Source of the DNA: IDS-8 sp036381215
Lineage (GTDB): Bacteria; Pseudomonadota; Gammaproteobacteria; Steroidobacterales; Woeseiaceae
Assembly (NCBI GenBank): GCA_036381215.1
Contig: DASVDF010000004.1
Span: forward strand, 1-64,000
DNA length: 64,000 nt
Reading direction: 5' to 3'
In this document: positions 44,210 through 52,776 of the stretch, piece by piece
How the letters are laid out: each line of letters begins with the position of its first letter
Numbering within the stretch: the first letter of the stretch is position 1
The notes under the pieces: generated by a model
What the model saw: only the letters and a program-made list of their open reading frames with translations
What the model was told of the DNA's origin: nothing
Databases searched by the model: none
Program-made: the position numbers and the translations under genes

Positions 44210-45395
44210 CGCGATCCGTACGCCCATCGGGCGTTACGGCGGTGCGCTCGCCGCCGTGCGCGCCGACGATCTCGGCGCGCTGCCGCTCTCCGAGCTGCTG
44301 CGCCGCCATCCGGGCCTCGATCCGGCCGCGATCGACGACGTAATTCTCGGCTGTGCCAACCAGGCGGGCGAGGACAACCGCAACGTCGCGCGCATGTCGC
44401 TGCTGCTTGCGGGACTGCCGCCGTCGGTGCCGGGCGCTACCGTGAACCGGCTCTGCGGCTCCGGCATGAACGCCGTCGGCAACGCCGCGCACGCGATTCG
44501 CGCCGGCGAGGCGGAGCTCGTGCTCGCGGGCGGGCTCGAATCGATGTCGCGCGCGCCGTTCGTCGTCGCCAAGGCCGCCTCGGCGTTCGATCGCCGGGCC
44601 GAGATGTACGACACGACGCTCGGCTGGCGCTTCGTGAACCGCGCGCTCGAAGCGCAGTACGGCACCGACTCGATGGCGGAGACGGCCGAGAACGTCGCCG
44701 CCGACTTCGGCGTATCGCGCGCGGACCAGGACGCGTTCGCGCTGCGCAGCCAGCAGCGCGCGGCGGCGGCGATGCAGGCTGGCCGCCTCGCCGAGGAGAT
44801 CGTGCCCGTGCCGGTGCCGCAGCGCAGGGGCGAGCCGGTGCTCGTGGAGCAGGATGAGCACCCGCGCGCCGACACCAGCCTCGAGGCCCTCGCGAGGTTG
44901 CAGCCGATCGTGCGCGCCGACGGCACGGTGACGGCAGGCAATGCCTCCGGAATCAACGACGGCGCCTGCGCTCTCCTGCTTGCGTCCGATGCCGCGCTCG
45001 AGCGCTACGGGCTCGAGCCTCGCGCGCGGGTGGTCGCGTGGGCGGCGGCCGGCGTCGAGCCGCGGGTCATGGGCATGGGACCGGTGCCTGCCTCGCGCAA
45101 GGTGCTCGGCCTCGCCGGCCTTTCGCTGGACGACATGGACGTGATCGAGCTGAACGAGGCGTTCGCCGCCCAGGGCCTCGCCGTGCTGCGCGAGCTCGGC
45201 CTGCCGGACGACGCGGAGCAGGTGAACCCGAACGGCGGCGCGATCGCGCTCGGGCATCCGCTCGGCATGTCCGGCGCGCGACTCGTGACGACCGCAGCCT
45301 ACGAGCTGCGGCGACGCCGGGCGCGCTATGCGCTCTGTACGATGTGCATCGGCGTGGGGCAGGGTATCGCGATGATTCTCGAGCGGGCGGCGTGA
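44184..45395 (+). CDS. Acetyl-CoA acyltransferase (thiolase)
   Basis: A 403-residue degradative thiolase. The nucleophile Cys91 lies in RLCGSGMNAVGNAA, with ELNEAFAAQGLAVL, GGAIALGHPLGMSGAR (catalytic His) and CTMCIGVGQGIAMI (second catalytic Cys). The opening VWICDAIRTPIGRYGGAL-type sequence and the PVASRK-like PVPASRKVL stretch resemble 3-oxoadipyl-CoA thiolase (PcaF), but no other aromatic-ring genes are near, so only general thiolase function is claimed. It overlaps the transporter before it and the nitroreductase after it. Confidence 0.92.
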   Translation: MTQNAWICDAIRTPIGRYGGALAAVRADDLGALPLSELLRRHPGLDPAAIDDVILGCANQAGEDNRNVARMSLLLAGLPPSVPGATVNRLCGSGMNAVGNAAHAIRAGEAELVLAGGLESMSRAPFVVAKAASAFDRRAEMYDTTLGWRFVNRALEAQYGTDSMAETAENVAADFGVSRADQDAFALRSQQRAAAAMQAGRLAEEIVPVPVPQRRGEPVLVEQDEHPRADTSLEALARLQPIVRADGTVTAGNASGINDGACALLLASDAALERYGLEPRARVVAWAAAGVEPRVMGMGPVPASRKVLGLAGLSLDDMDVIELNEAFAAQGLAVLRELGLPDDAEQVNPNGGAIALGHPLGMSGARLVTTAAYELRRRRARYALCTMCIGVGQGIAMILERAA

Positions 45396-45967
45396 AGACG
45401 GCGCCGATCGACAAGCACCTGCAGGAGGTCGCCGAGGTGATCCGCGGGCGGCGTACCGTGAAGCTGTACCTGAAGCGGCCGGTGAGCCGCGAGCTCGTGC
45501 TCGAGGCCATCGAGGCGGCCCGCTGGGCGCCGAACCACCACGTCACCGAGCCCTGGCACTTCTACCTGCTCGGGCCGGAGGCGATCCGCGAGGCCGTGGA
45601 GCTCACACGCATCGTCATGGCCGAGCGCAAGGGCGAGAAGATGGGAGCCTTCAAGGCCCAGGCGGCGGCGGAGCGGCCGGGCTGGGTCGTCGTGACGTGC
45701 CGGAGCTCGGACGACGAGTTGCTGCAGCGCGAGGATTACGCGAGCTGCTGCTGCGCGATCCAGAATTTCATGCTGTATCTCAGCGCCGCGGGCGTCGCGT
45801 CGAAGTGGTCGACGGGCGCGCTTACGCGCGACGAGCGCTTCCTGCGCACGCTCGGCATCGACGCGGAAGAGGAGTTCGTGGTCGCGCTCATCTGGTACGG
45901 CTACGCGAAGGTCACCCCGGCCCAGTCCCGCAAGCCGGTCACCGAAATCGTCACCGAGCGCCCGTAA
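45392..45967 (+). CDS. Nitroreductase-family flavoprotein
   Basis: A 191-residue NAD(P)H:FMN oxidoreductase with RRTVKLYLKRPVSRELVLEA then IEAARWAPNHHVTEPWHFYL, and the dimer-swap region QNFMLYLSAAGVASKWSTGA, plus VVALIWYGYAKV. The short YdjA-like form fits. The GTG start overlaps the thiolase stop (GTGA), giving a coupled pair whose joint role is not obvious. Confidence 0.9.
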   Translation: MKTAPIDKHLQEVAEVIRGRRTVKLYLKRPVSRELVLEAIEAARWAPNHHVTEPWHFYLLGPEAIREAVELTRIVMAERKGEKMGAFKAQAAAERPGWVVVTCRSSDDELLQREDYASCCCAIQNFMLYLSAAGVASKWSTGALTRDERFLRTLGIDAEEEFVVALIWYGYAKVTPAQSRKPVTEIVTERP

Positions 45968-45972
45968 AAGGG

Positions 45973-46042
45973 CTCGAACCGGTTTTTCGCCGTCCGCCAC
46001 CGGGCCATCGTTGGCTTCCCGGCGGCGAAAAATCGGTTCGAC
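45973..46042. repeat. Long imperfect inverted repeat, terminator-like
   Basis: A 20-base arm CTCGAACCGGTTTTTCGCCG (45973-45992) and its near-perfect reverse complement (46023-46042) enclose a 30-base loop. It lies between the convergent nitroreductase and hutI genes, next to a REP unit, and shares the CGAACC/GGTTCG core with the hairpin at 57832-57867. Confidence 0.85.
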
Positions 46043-46055
46043 CTATGGCGGGTGG

Positions 46056-46082
46056 TCGGTCGCGCGCGATGCGCGCTCCTAC
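46056..46082. repeat. REP-like unit at the hutI end
   Basis: A single reverse-oriented family member (GGTCGCGCGCGATGCGCGCT then CCTACA). Its minus-strand TAG (46079-46081) is the hutI stop codon. Confidence 0.9.
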
Positions 46083-47284
46083 ACCCGGGCGACCAGCAAT
46101 TCGTGCAGGGGGTTGAGTCCCAGCCAGTAGGACAGCTCGCGCGGGTGGCCGATGTCCCACACCGCGATGTCCGCGCGCTTGCCGGCCTCGAGCGTGCCGC
46201 GGTCGACAAGGCCCAGCGCGCGTGCCGCGTTGCGCGTCACGCCGGCGAGGCATTCCTCCGGCGTCAGGCGGAAGAGGGCGGTGGCGAGCGTCATCGTGGC
46301 GCGCAGCGAGCATACCGGCGAGGTGCCGGGATTGCAGTCGCTCGCGAGCGCGATCGGAATACCCAACGAGCGCAGCCGCGTGACCGGCGGCCGCTGTGTC
46401 TCGCGCAGCGTCAGGAAGGCGCCGGGCAGGAGCACCGCCACCGTGCCCGCGTCCGCCAGCGCCTCGAGTCCCGCGTCGGAAGCGTATTCGAGGTGATCCG
46501 CCGACAGCGCGCCGTACTGCGCAGCGAGCGCCGCCCCTTCCGCGTCGCTCAGCTGGTCGGCGTGCAGCTTGACGGGCAGCCCGAGTGAGCCCGCGCGCGT
46601 GAAGAGCTCGGCGACCTGCCGCGCCGAGAAGGCGATGCGCTCGCAGTAGGCGTCGACGGCATCCACCAGCCCTTCCGCGGACGCGGCCGGCAGCACGGTG
46701 TCGTTCAGGAACCCGAGGTAATCGTCGGCCCGGTCGCGGTACTCCGGCGGCAGCGCGTGCGCGCCGAGAAACGAGGTCCGCACCGTCACGCCGTGCTCGC
46801 GGCCGAGCCGGCGTGCGACCCGCAGCATGCGGAGCTCGGTCTCGAGATCCAGCCCGTAGCCCGACTTGATCTCGACCGTCGCGACGCCTTCGGCGCGCAG
46901 GGCGGCGAGCCGCGGCGCCGAGGCGGCGGCGAGCTCGTCTTCCGACGCCGCACGCGTCGCGCGCACGGTGGACAGGATTCCGCCGCCTGCCTTCGCGATG
47001 TCCTCGTACGACGCGCCTTCCAGCCGTTGCTCGAATTCGCCCGCGCGATCGCCCGCGAACACGAGATGGGTATGGCAATCGATCAGGGCGGGGGTGATCC
47101 AGCGGCCACCGAGGCGGCGCGTCTCCGCGGCCGTGCCGGCCGGCCGCGCGCCGGCCGGCCCGATCCAGGCAATGGCGCCTCCCTGGATCGCGACCGCGGC
47201 GTCGGGAATCGCGCCGTAGCGCTCCCCGCCCGCCGTCATCGTGGCGGCGTGGCAGTCGGTCAGCAGCAGGTCCCAGTCGGCCAT
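46079..47284 (-). CDS. hutI: Imidazolonepropionase
   Basis: Third step of histidine degradation: hydrolysis of imidazolonepropionate to N-formimidoyl-L-glutamate. This 401-residue zinc amidohydrolase carries the metal-binding DCHTHLVFAGDR, SGYGLDLETELRMLRVAR, HADQLSDAEGAALAAQYGA and SDCNPGTSPVCSLRATMTLA with the catalytic Asp. The ATG at 47284 opens MADWDLLLTDCHAATM. It is transcribed away from hutF; both face the HutC-type palindrome. Its stop is provided by a REP unit. Confidence 0.96.
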   Translation of the reverse strand: MADWDLLLTDCHAATMTAGGERYGAIPDAAVAIQGGAIAWIGPAGARPAGTAAETRRLGGRWITPALIDCHTHLVFAGDRAGEFEQRLEGASYEDIAKAGGGILSTVRATRAASEDELAAASAPRLAALRAEGVATVEIKSGYGLDLETELRMLRVARRLGREHGVTVRTSFLGAHALPPEYRDRADDYLGFLNDTVLPAASAEGLVDAVDAYCERIAFSARQVAELFTRAGSLGLPVKLHADQLSDAEGAALAAQYGALSADHLEYASDAGLEALADAGTVAVLLPGAFLTLRETQRPPVTRLRSLGIPIALASDCNPGTSPVCSLRATMTLATALFRLTPEECLAGVTRNAARALGLVDRGTLEAGKRADIAVWDIGHPRELSYWLGLNPLHELLVARV

Positions 47285-47330
47285 CGGCTCGTCCCCGATT
47301 GCAAAGGCCCGTAGCATGCACTAGCCTAGC

Positions 47331-47342
47331 TTGTATATACAA
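47331..47342. promoter_or_regulatory. Predicted HutC operator
   Basis: A perfect 12-bp palindrome TTGTATATACAA lies between the divergent hutI and hutF genes, 14 bases upstream of hutF. It matches the TGTA-TACA type operator bound by HutC repressors in pseudomonads, and its AT-rich centre could also serve as a -10 region. It is an AT-rich island in GC-rich DNA. Confidence 0.85.
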
Positions 47343-47356
47343 CTACCTGCCGCGCC

Positions 47357-48718
47357 ATGACGTCCCTGTTCGCCCGCAAAGCCCTGCTCACCGACGGCTG
47401 GTCCGAGGCCGCGCGGCTGCGCGTCGAGGCGGGACGCATCGCGGAGGTCGAGACCGCGGCCGAGCCGCGGGACGGCGACGTCGCCTGCGGCATCGTCATC
47501 CCCGGGCTCACCAACGCCCACAGCCACGCCTTCCAGCGCGCGCTGGTCGGCCGCACGGAGGAGCGCGCGCCGGCGGCAAGGGATACGTTCTGGACCTGGC
47601 GCACCCGCATGTACGCGCTCGCACACAGGATCGACGCGGACGCGCTCACGGCGATCGCGCGCGAGGCGTATTGCGAAATGGTGGCGGCCGGCTACACCGG
47701 CGTCGCCGAGTTCCACTATCTCCTCTCCGAGCCCGGTGACCCCCGTTCGGGCCTGGCCATGCTGCGCGCGCTGGCCACCGCGGCCGCCGACAGCGGCATC
47801 CGCCTGACGTACATCCCGGTACTGTACGAGCGCGCAGGCTTCGACGATGCGCGCCCGAACGAAGACCAGCGGCGGTTTGCGACCACGCTCGAGACTTTCG
47901 AGGCGCATTACCGCGAAGCCTGGGAAACCGCCGACGGCGTACGCGTAGGGATCGGCGTGCACAGCCTGCGTGCCGCGTCCGCGGCGTCGCTCGCGCGGGT
48001 CGCGCAAATCGCGGCGGACGACGGCGTGCCGATGCACATCCACGTTGCCGAGCAGCAGCTGGAAGTGGAGCAGTGCCTGGACGCGCTGGGCGCGCGCCCG
48101 GTGCGCTGGCTGCTGCGCGAGCACGACGTCGACGGGCGCTGGTGCCTCGTGCACGCGACGCACGTGGACGACGAGGAGGTCGAAGCGCTCGCGAAGAGCG
48201 GCGCCGTCGCGTGCCTCTGTCCGAGCACCGAGGCGAACCTCGGCGACGGCCTGTTCCCGCTCGCGAGTTACCTGGAGCACGGCGGCCGCATCGCAATCGG
48301 CTCGGACAGCCACGTGTCGATCAATCCGTTCGAGGAGCTGCGCTGGCTCGAATACGGCCAGCGCCTGGTCTCGATGAGCCGCAACGTCGCCCGGTACGGC
48401 CGCGAGGCGCACACCGGCCGCAGCCTGTTCGAGCTCGCGCTGGAAGGCGGCGCGCTGGCCGGCGGCTGGCAGACGCGCGGTCTCGCGCGCGGCGCGCCGG
48501 CCGATCTGGTCGTGCTCGACGACGACAGCCCGATGCTCGTCGGGCACGAGCCGGAGTCGCTGCTGGATGCGCTCGTGTTCTCGGGCTTCACGCTGCCGAT
48601 CGACCGCGTGATGGTGCAGGGCGAGTGGCGGGTGACCGACGGCCGGCACGCGGCCGCCGAGCACGCGCAGCGCGAGTACGCGCGCACCATCCGGCGGCTG
48701 TTCGCCAGGGGTGTTTGA
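47357..48718 (+). CDS. hutF: Formimidoylglutamate deiminase
   Basis: Deiminates N-formimidoylglutamate to N-formylglutamate, marking the five-step histidine route with HutG (no direct HutG-type formiminoglutamase). This 453-residue amidohydrolase has NAHSHAFQRAL, GYTGVAEFHYLL, HIHVAEQQLEVEQCLDAL, LVHATHVDDEEV and IGSDSHVSINPFEELRWLEY. It lies just downstream of the HutC operator and starts the hutFCUHG operon. Confidence 0.96.
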   Translation: MTSLFARKALLTDGWSEAARLRVEAGRIAEVETAAEPRDGDVACGIVIPGLTNAHSHAFQRALVGRTEERAPAARDTFWTWRTRMYALAHRIDADALTAIAREAYCEMVAAGYTGVAEFHYLLSEPGDPRSGLAMLRALATAAADSGIRLTYIPVLYERAGFDDARPNEDQRRFATTLETFEAHYREAWETADGVRVGIGVHSLRAASAASLARVAQIAADDGVPMHIHVAEQQLEVEQCLDALGARPVRWLLREHDVDGRWCLVHATHVDDEEVEALAKSGAVACLCPSTEANLGDGLFPLASYLEHGGRIAIGSDSHVSINPFEELRWLEYGQRLVSMSRNVARYGREAHTGRSLFELALEGGALAGGWQTRGLARGAPADLVVLDDDSPMLVGHEPESLLDALVFSGFTLPIDRVMVQGEWRVTDGRHAAAEHAQREYARTIRRLFARGV

Positions 48719-48720
48719 CG

Positions 48721-49470
48721 GTGGCGGCGCAGCCGAAACCTCGCTACCAGCAGCTCAAGGACATGATCGTCGCGCAGATCTCGCGCGGCGAGCTGAAGCC
48801 GCGCGACCGCGTGCCTTCCGAGAACGAGCTGGTGGACGCGGCCGGCGTGTCGCGCATGACGGCGAACCGGGCGCTGCGCGAGCTCCTCGACGCGGGCATC
48901 GTCACGCGTGTGGCGGGTGTCGGCACGTTCGTCGCCGATTTCAAGGCGCAGTCGCACCCGCTCGAGGTGCGCAACATCGCCGACGAGATCGCGCGCCGCG
49001 GGCATCGCCATTCCGCGCGCGTGCTGCGGGTCGCGAAAGAACGCTCGAGCGCCGAGGTCGCGGAGGCGCTCGCGATCCGCGCGGGCGAGCCGGTGTTCCA
49101 CGTGCTCGTGGTGCACGAGGAGAGCACCGCGCCGATCCAGCTCGAGGATCGCTACGTGCTCGCGTCGTTCGCGCCCGACTGCCTCGGGCAGGACTTCACG
49201 AAAACCACGCCGGGCGCCTGGCTCTCGGGCATCTCGCCGCTGCAGGCGGCCGAGCACGTGCTGCGCGCGGCGATGCCCGACGAACGGGTGCGCGACGGCC
49301 TGGCGATGCCGGAAGGCGAGCCCTGCCTGCTCGTCGTCCGCCGCACCTGGGCGCACGGCCGCATCGTGAGCTACGCGCGCCTGTGGCATCCCGGCAGCCG
49401 CTTCGAGCTCACGGGCGTGTACGCACCGCCCGGCACCGCCGCACCCGAATCCGGAGGACCCCTGCAATGA
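48721..49470 (+). CDS. hutC: Histidine utilisation repressor (GntR/HutC)
   Basis: Urocanate-responsive repressor of 249 residues. The N-terminal winged helix (KPRYQQLKDMIVAQISRGEL, then RVPSENELVDAAGVSRMTAN, then RALRELLDAGI) precedes a UTRA effector domain with LEDRYVLASFAPDCLGQDF, PLQAAEHVLRA and SYARLWHPGSRFELTG. The GTG start is two bases after the hutF stop; the gene end overlaps the hutU ATG. It should bind the palindrome upstream of hutF and so regulate its own operon. Confidence 0.95.
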   Translation: MAAQPKPRYQQLKDMIVAQISRGELKPRDRVPSENELVDAAGVSRMTANRALRELLDAGIVTRVAGVGTFVADFKAQSHPLEVRNIADEIARRGHRHSARVLRVAKERSSAEVAEALAIRAGEPVFHVLVVHEESTAPIQLEDRYVLASFAPDCLGQDFTKTTPGAWLSGISPLQAAEHVLRAAMPDERVRDGLAMPEGEPCLLVVRRTWAHGRIVSYARLWHPGSRFELTGVYAPPGTAAPESGGPLQ

Positions 49471-51131
49471 ACGACTCCACTGCGCGCCGCGTGCAGGCGC
49501 CGACCGGCACCGAGCTCTCGGCGAAGAGCTGGCTGACGGAAGCGCCGCTGCGCATGCTCATGAACAATCTCGACCCACAAGTCGCGGAGCGGCCGGATGA
49601 GCTCGTCGTCTACGGCGGCATCGGCAAGGCGGCGCGCAACTGGGCCTGCTTCGACGCGATCGTCGCGACGTTACAGCGCCTCGAGAGCGACCAGACGCTG
49701 CTCGTGCAGTCCGGCAAGCCGGTCGGCGTGTTCCGCACGCACCCGGACGCGCCACGCGTGCTGATCGCGAACTCGAACCTCGTGCCTGCGTGGGCGAACT
49801 GGGAGCACTTCCGCGAGCTCGATCGCAAGGGGCTCATGATGTTCGGCCAGATGACCGCGGGCTCGTGGATCTACATCGGCAGCCAGGGCATCGTGCAGGG
49901 CACGCACGAGACCTTCGTCGAGATGGGCCGCCGGCATTACGGCGGCGATCTCGCCGGCCGCTGGATACTCACCGCCGGGCTCGGCGGCATGGGCGGCGCG
50001 CAGCCGCTCGCGGCCACCATGGCGGGCGCGTCGCTGCTCGCCGTCGAGTGCCAGCCCGACCGCATCGCGAAGCGCCTCGAGACCGGGTATCTCGACACGC
50101 GCGCGGACAGCCTCGACGATGCGCTCGCGATGATCGAGCGCTCCGTCGCCGAGCGGCAGCCGCTTTCGGTCGGGCTGCTCGGCAACGCAGCCGACGTGCT
50201 GCCGGAGCTCTTGCGCCGCGGCGTGAAACCGGATGCCGTCACGGACCAGACGTCCGCGCACGATCCGGCGAACGGCTATTTGCCGCAGGGGTGGAGCGTG
50301 GAGGAATGGATCGAGCGGCGAAGCACGGATCCCGCGGGCGTCGCCGCCGCGGCGAGCCGTTCGATCGCCGTGCACGTCGAGGCGATGCTCGCCTTCCACA
50401 GAGCCGGCATCCCGACCTTCGACTATGGCAACAACATCCGCCAGGTAGCGTACGACCAGGGCGTGAAGGACGCGTTCGCATTCCCCGGGTTCGTGCCCGC
50501 TTACGTGCGCCCCCTCTTCTGCCGCGGCATCGGGCCGTTCCGCTGGGCGGCGCTCTCGGGCAACCCGGAGGACATCTACCGCACGGACGAGAAGGTGAAG
50601 GAGCTCCTGCCGGACGACGCGCACCTGCACCGCTGGCTGGACCAGGCGCGGGAGAGGATCAAATTCCAGGGCCTGCCGGCGCGCATCTGCTGGGTGGGAC
50701 TCGGCGAGCGCGACCGGCTCGGGCTCGCCTTCAACGAGATGGTGCGCAAGGGCGAGCTCGAGGCGCCCGTCGTCATCGGGCGCGATCACCTCGATTCGGG
50801 CTCGGTAGCGAGCCCGAACCGCGAGACGGAAGCAATGCGGGACGGCTCGGACGCGGTGTCGGACTGGCCGCTGCTGAACGCGCTGCTCAACACGGCGAGC
50901 GGCGCGACCTGGGTGTCGTTCCACCACGGCGGCGGCGTCGGCATGGGCTACGCGCAGCACGCCGGGCTCGTGATCGTGTGTGACGGCAGCGTAGCCGCGG
51001 ACGCACGCATCGCGCGCACGCTGTGGAACGACCCGGCGACCGGCGTCATGCGCCACGCCGATGCAGGCTACGAGGAAGCGATCGCCTGCGCCCGCGAGCA
51101 CAATCTCGACCTCCCGATGGTGCGCAAATGA
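49467..51131 (+). CDS. hutU: Urocanate hydratase
   Basis: Second step of histidine degradation, adding water to urocanate with tightly bound NAD+. The 554 residues contain NNLDPQVAERPDELVVYGG at the start, GRWILTAGLGGMGGAQPLAA (NAD binding), GVKPDAVTDQTSAHDPANGY, PTFDYGNNIRQVAYDQG and PLFCRGIGPFRWAALSG with the catalytic Cys, and VSFHHGGGVGMGYAQHAG. The ATG overlaps the hutC stop (ATGA), with a GGAGG site before it. Confidence 0.97.
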   Translation: MNDSTARRVQAPTGTELSAKSWLTEAPLRMLMNNLDPQVAERPDELVVYGGIGKAARNWACFDAIVATLQRLESDQTLLVQSGKPVGVFRTHPDAPRVLIANSNLVPAWANWEHFRELDRKGLMMFGQMTAGSWIYIGSQGIVQGTHETFVEMGRRHYGGDLAGRWILTAGLGGMGGAQPLAATMAGASLLAVECQPDRIAKRLETGYLDTRADSLDDALAMIERSVAERQPLSVGLLGNAADVLPELLRRGVKPDAVTDQTSAHDPANGYLPQGWSVEEWIERRSTDPAGVAAAASRSIAVHVEAMLAFHRAGIPTFDYGNNIRQVAYDQGVKDAFAFPGFVPAYVRPLFCRGIGPFRWAALSGNPEDIYRTDEKVKELLPDDAHLHRWLDQARERIKFQGLPARICWVGLGERDRLGLAFNEMVRKGELEAPVVIGRDHLDSGSVASPNRETEAMRDGSDAVSDWPLLNALLNTASGATWVSFHHGGGVGMGYAQHAGLVIVCDGSVAADARIARTLWNDPATGVMRHADAGYEEAIACAREHNLDLPMVRK

Positions 51132-51169
51132 CCGCCGGTGAACGAGGCCACGATCACGGCTATGACGCC

Positions 51170-51230
51170 GCAGGAGCGCGCATCGCGCGCGACCAGCGAT
51201 CGTCAATCGCGCGCAATGCGCGTTCCTGCG
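51170..51230. repeat. REP-like head-to-head pair between hutU and hutH
   Basis: Unit 1 at 51170-51194 (GCAGGAGCGCGCATCGCGCG plus CGACC) and unit 2 at 51205-51230 in reverse orientation with two changes. It sits inside an operon between two co-directional genes, where it could affect differential mRNA stability; no stop codon is involved. Confidence 0.9.
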
Positions 51231-51246
51231 GGCACGGAGCATTGCC

Positions 51247-52776
51247 ATGCACCTGACGATCGACGAACAGCGGCTCACGCTCGGCGAGCTGCGGCAGGTC
51301 TGGCGACAGCCGGTGACGGTGACGCTCGGCGAGAACGCACGCGCCCGCGTCGCTGCCGCGAACGCGCTGATCGCCGACGTCGTGAAGAGCGGGAAGAGCG
51401 TCTACGGCGTCAACACCGGCTTCGGCAAGCTCGCCGAGGTGCGCATCGGCGACGCCGAGCTCGTGCACCTGCAGGAAAACCTGATCCGCTCGCACGCGGT
51501 CGGCGTGGGCGAGCCGCTGCCGGACGAATGCGTTCGCCTCATTCTCGTCACGAAGATCGCCGCGCTCGCGCAAGGTTGCTCCGGCGCCCGTCCCGAGCTG
51601 CTGGAGGCGCTCTGCGGGCTCGTCGATCGCGACATCTGCCCGCTGATTCCGGCGAAAGGCTCGGTCGGCGCTTCCGGCGACCTCGCGCCGCTCGCGCACC
51701 TCGCGCTGGTACTGCTCGGCGAAGGCAGCGCGCGCGTGAACGGCGAGGAAACCGAAGCGCTCGAAGCACTCACTCGCGCCGGATTGCAGCCGCTCAAGCT
51801 CGCGCCGAAAGAAGGCCTCGCGCTCCTGAACGGCACGCAGGTTTCCACGGCGCTCGCGCTCACGGCGCTGTACCGCGCCGAGCACCTGCTCTCGGCCTCG
51901 CTGGTCGCCGGAGCCCTGTCGACGGACGCGATCCAGGGCAGCGACGTGCCCTTCGATGCGCGCATCCAGGAGGCGCGCGGCCACGCCGGGCAGGCGGCGG
52001 TCGCGGCGCTGCTGCGCGACCTCATGTCGGGCAGCGCCATCCGCGCCTCGCACATCGATTGCAAACGGGTGCAGGACCCGTATTCGATCCGCTGCCAGCC
52101 GCAGGTCGCGGGCGCGTGCCTCGACGTGCTGCGGCACGTGGGGCGCGTGCTCGAGACCGAGGCGAACGCGGTCACCGACAACCCGCTGGTCTTCACGGAC
52201 ACGCGGTCGGTGCTCTCCGGCGGCAACTTCCACGCGGAGCCGGTCGCGCTCGCCGCGGATTACCTCGCGCTCGCGATCGCGGAAATCGGCTCGCTCGCCG
52301 AGCGGCGCATCGCGCTGCTGATCGACCCGCACCTGAACGGCGGGCTGCCGGCATTCCTCGTGCGCGAGGGCGGGCTCAATTCCGGGTTCATGATGCCGCA
52401 GGTGACGGCGGCGGCGCTCGCGTCCGAGAACAAGTCGCTCGCGCATCCCGCGAGCGTGGACAGCATCCCGACGTCGGCGAACCAGGAGGATCACGTCAGC
52501 ATGGCGACGTCCGCGGCCCTCAGGCTGCACACGATGCTCGACAACGTGGCGCACATCGTCGCGATCGAGCTGCTCGCGGCGGCGCAGGGCATCGAGTTCC
52601 ACCGCCCGAAGCGGAGCTCGGACGTGCTGGAGCGTGCGCTCGAGCAGGTACGCAGCGTGTCGGAGCCGTACGTCGAGGATCGCTCGCTGTCGGCCGACGT
52701 GTGCACCCTCGCCGGGCGCCTGGACGCCGGGCTGTTCTACGAGCACGCGCGCGCAATGCTGCCCAGCGGCTCATGA
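51247..52776 (+). CDS. hutH: Histidine ammonia-lyase
   Basis: First step of histidine degradation: elimination of ammonia to give urocanate. The 509-residue enzyme has the MIO-forming Ala142-Ser143-Gly144 in GSVGASGDLAPLAH, the active-site YGVNTGFGKLAE (Tyr53), VQDPYSIRCQPQV and HPASVDSIPTSANQEDHVSM. Length and motifs are standard. The end overlaps hutG (ATGA). A REP pair separates it from hutU. Confidence 0.97.
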   Translation: MHLTIDEQRLTLGELRQVWRQPVTVTLGENARARVAAANALIADVVKSGKSVYGVNTGFGKLAEVRIGDAELVHLQENLIRSHAVGVGEPLPDECVRLILVTKIAALAQGCSGARPELLEALCGLVDRDICPLIPAKGSVGASGDLAPLAHLALVLLGEGSARVNGEETEALEALTRAGLQPLKLAPKEGLALLNGTQVSTALALTALYRAEHLLSASLVAGALSTDAIQGSDVPFDARIQEARGHAGQAAVAALLRDLMSGSAIRASHIDCKRVQDPYSIRCQPQVAGACLDVLRHVGRVLETEANAVTDNPLVFTDTRSVLSGGNFHAEPVALAADYLALAIAEIGSLAERRIALLIDPHLNGGLPAFLVREGGLNSGFMMPQVTAAALASENKSLAHPASVDSIPTSANQEDHVSMATSAALRLHTMLDNVAHIVAIELLAAAQGIEFHRPKRSSDVLERALEQVRSVSEPYVEDRSLSADVCTLAGRLDAGLFYEHARAMLPSGS

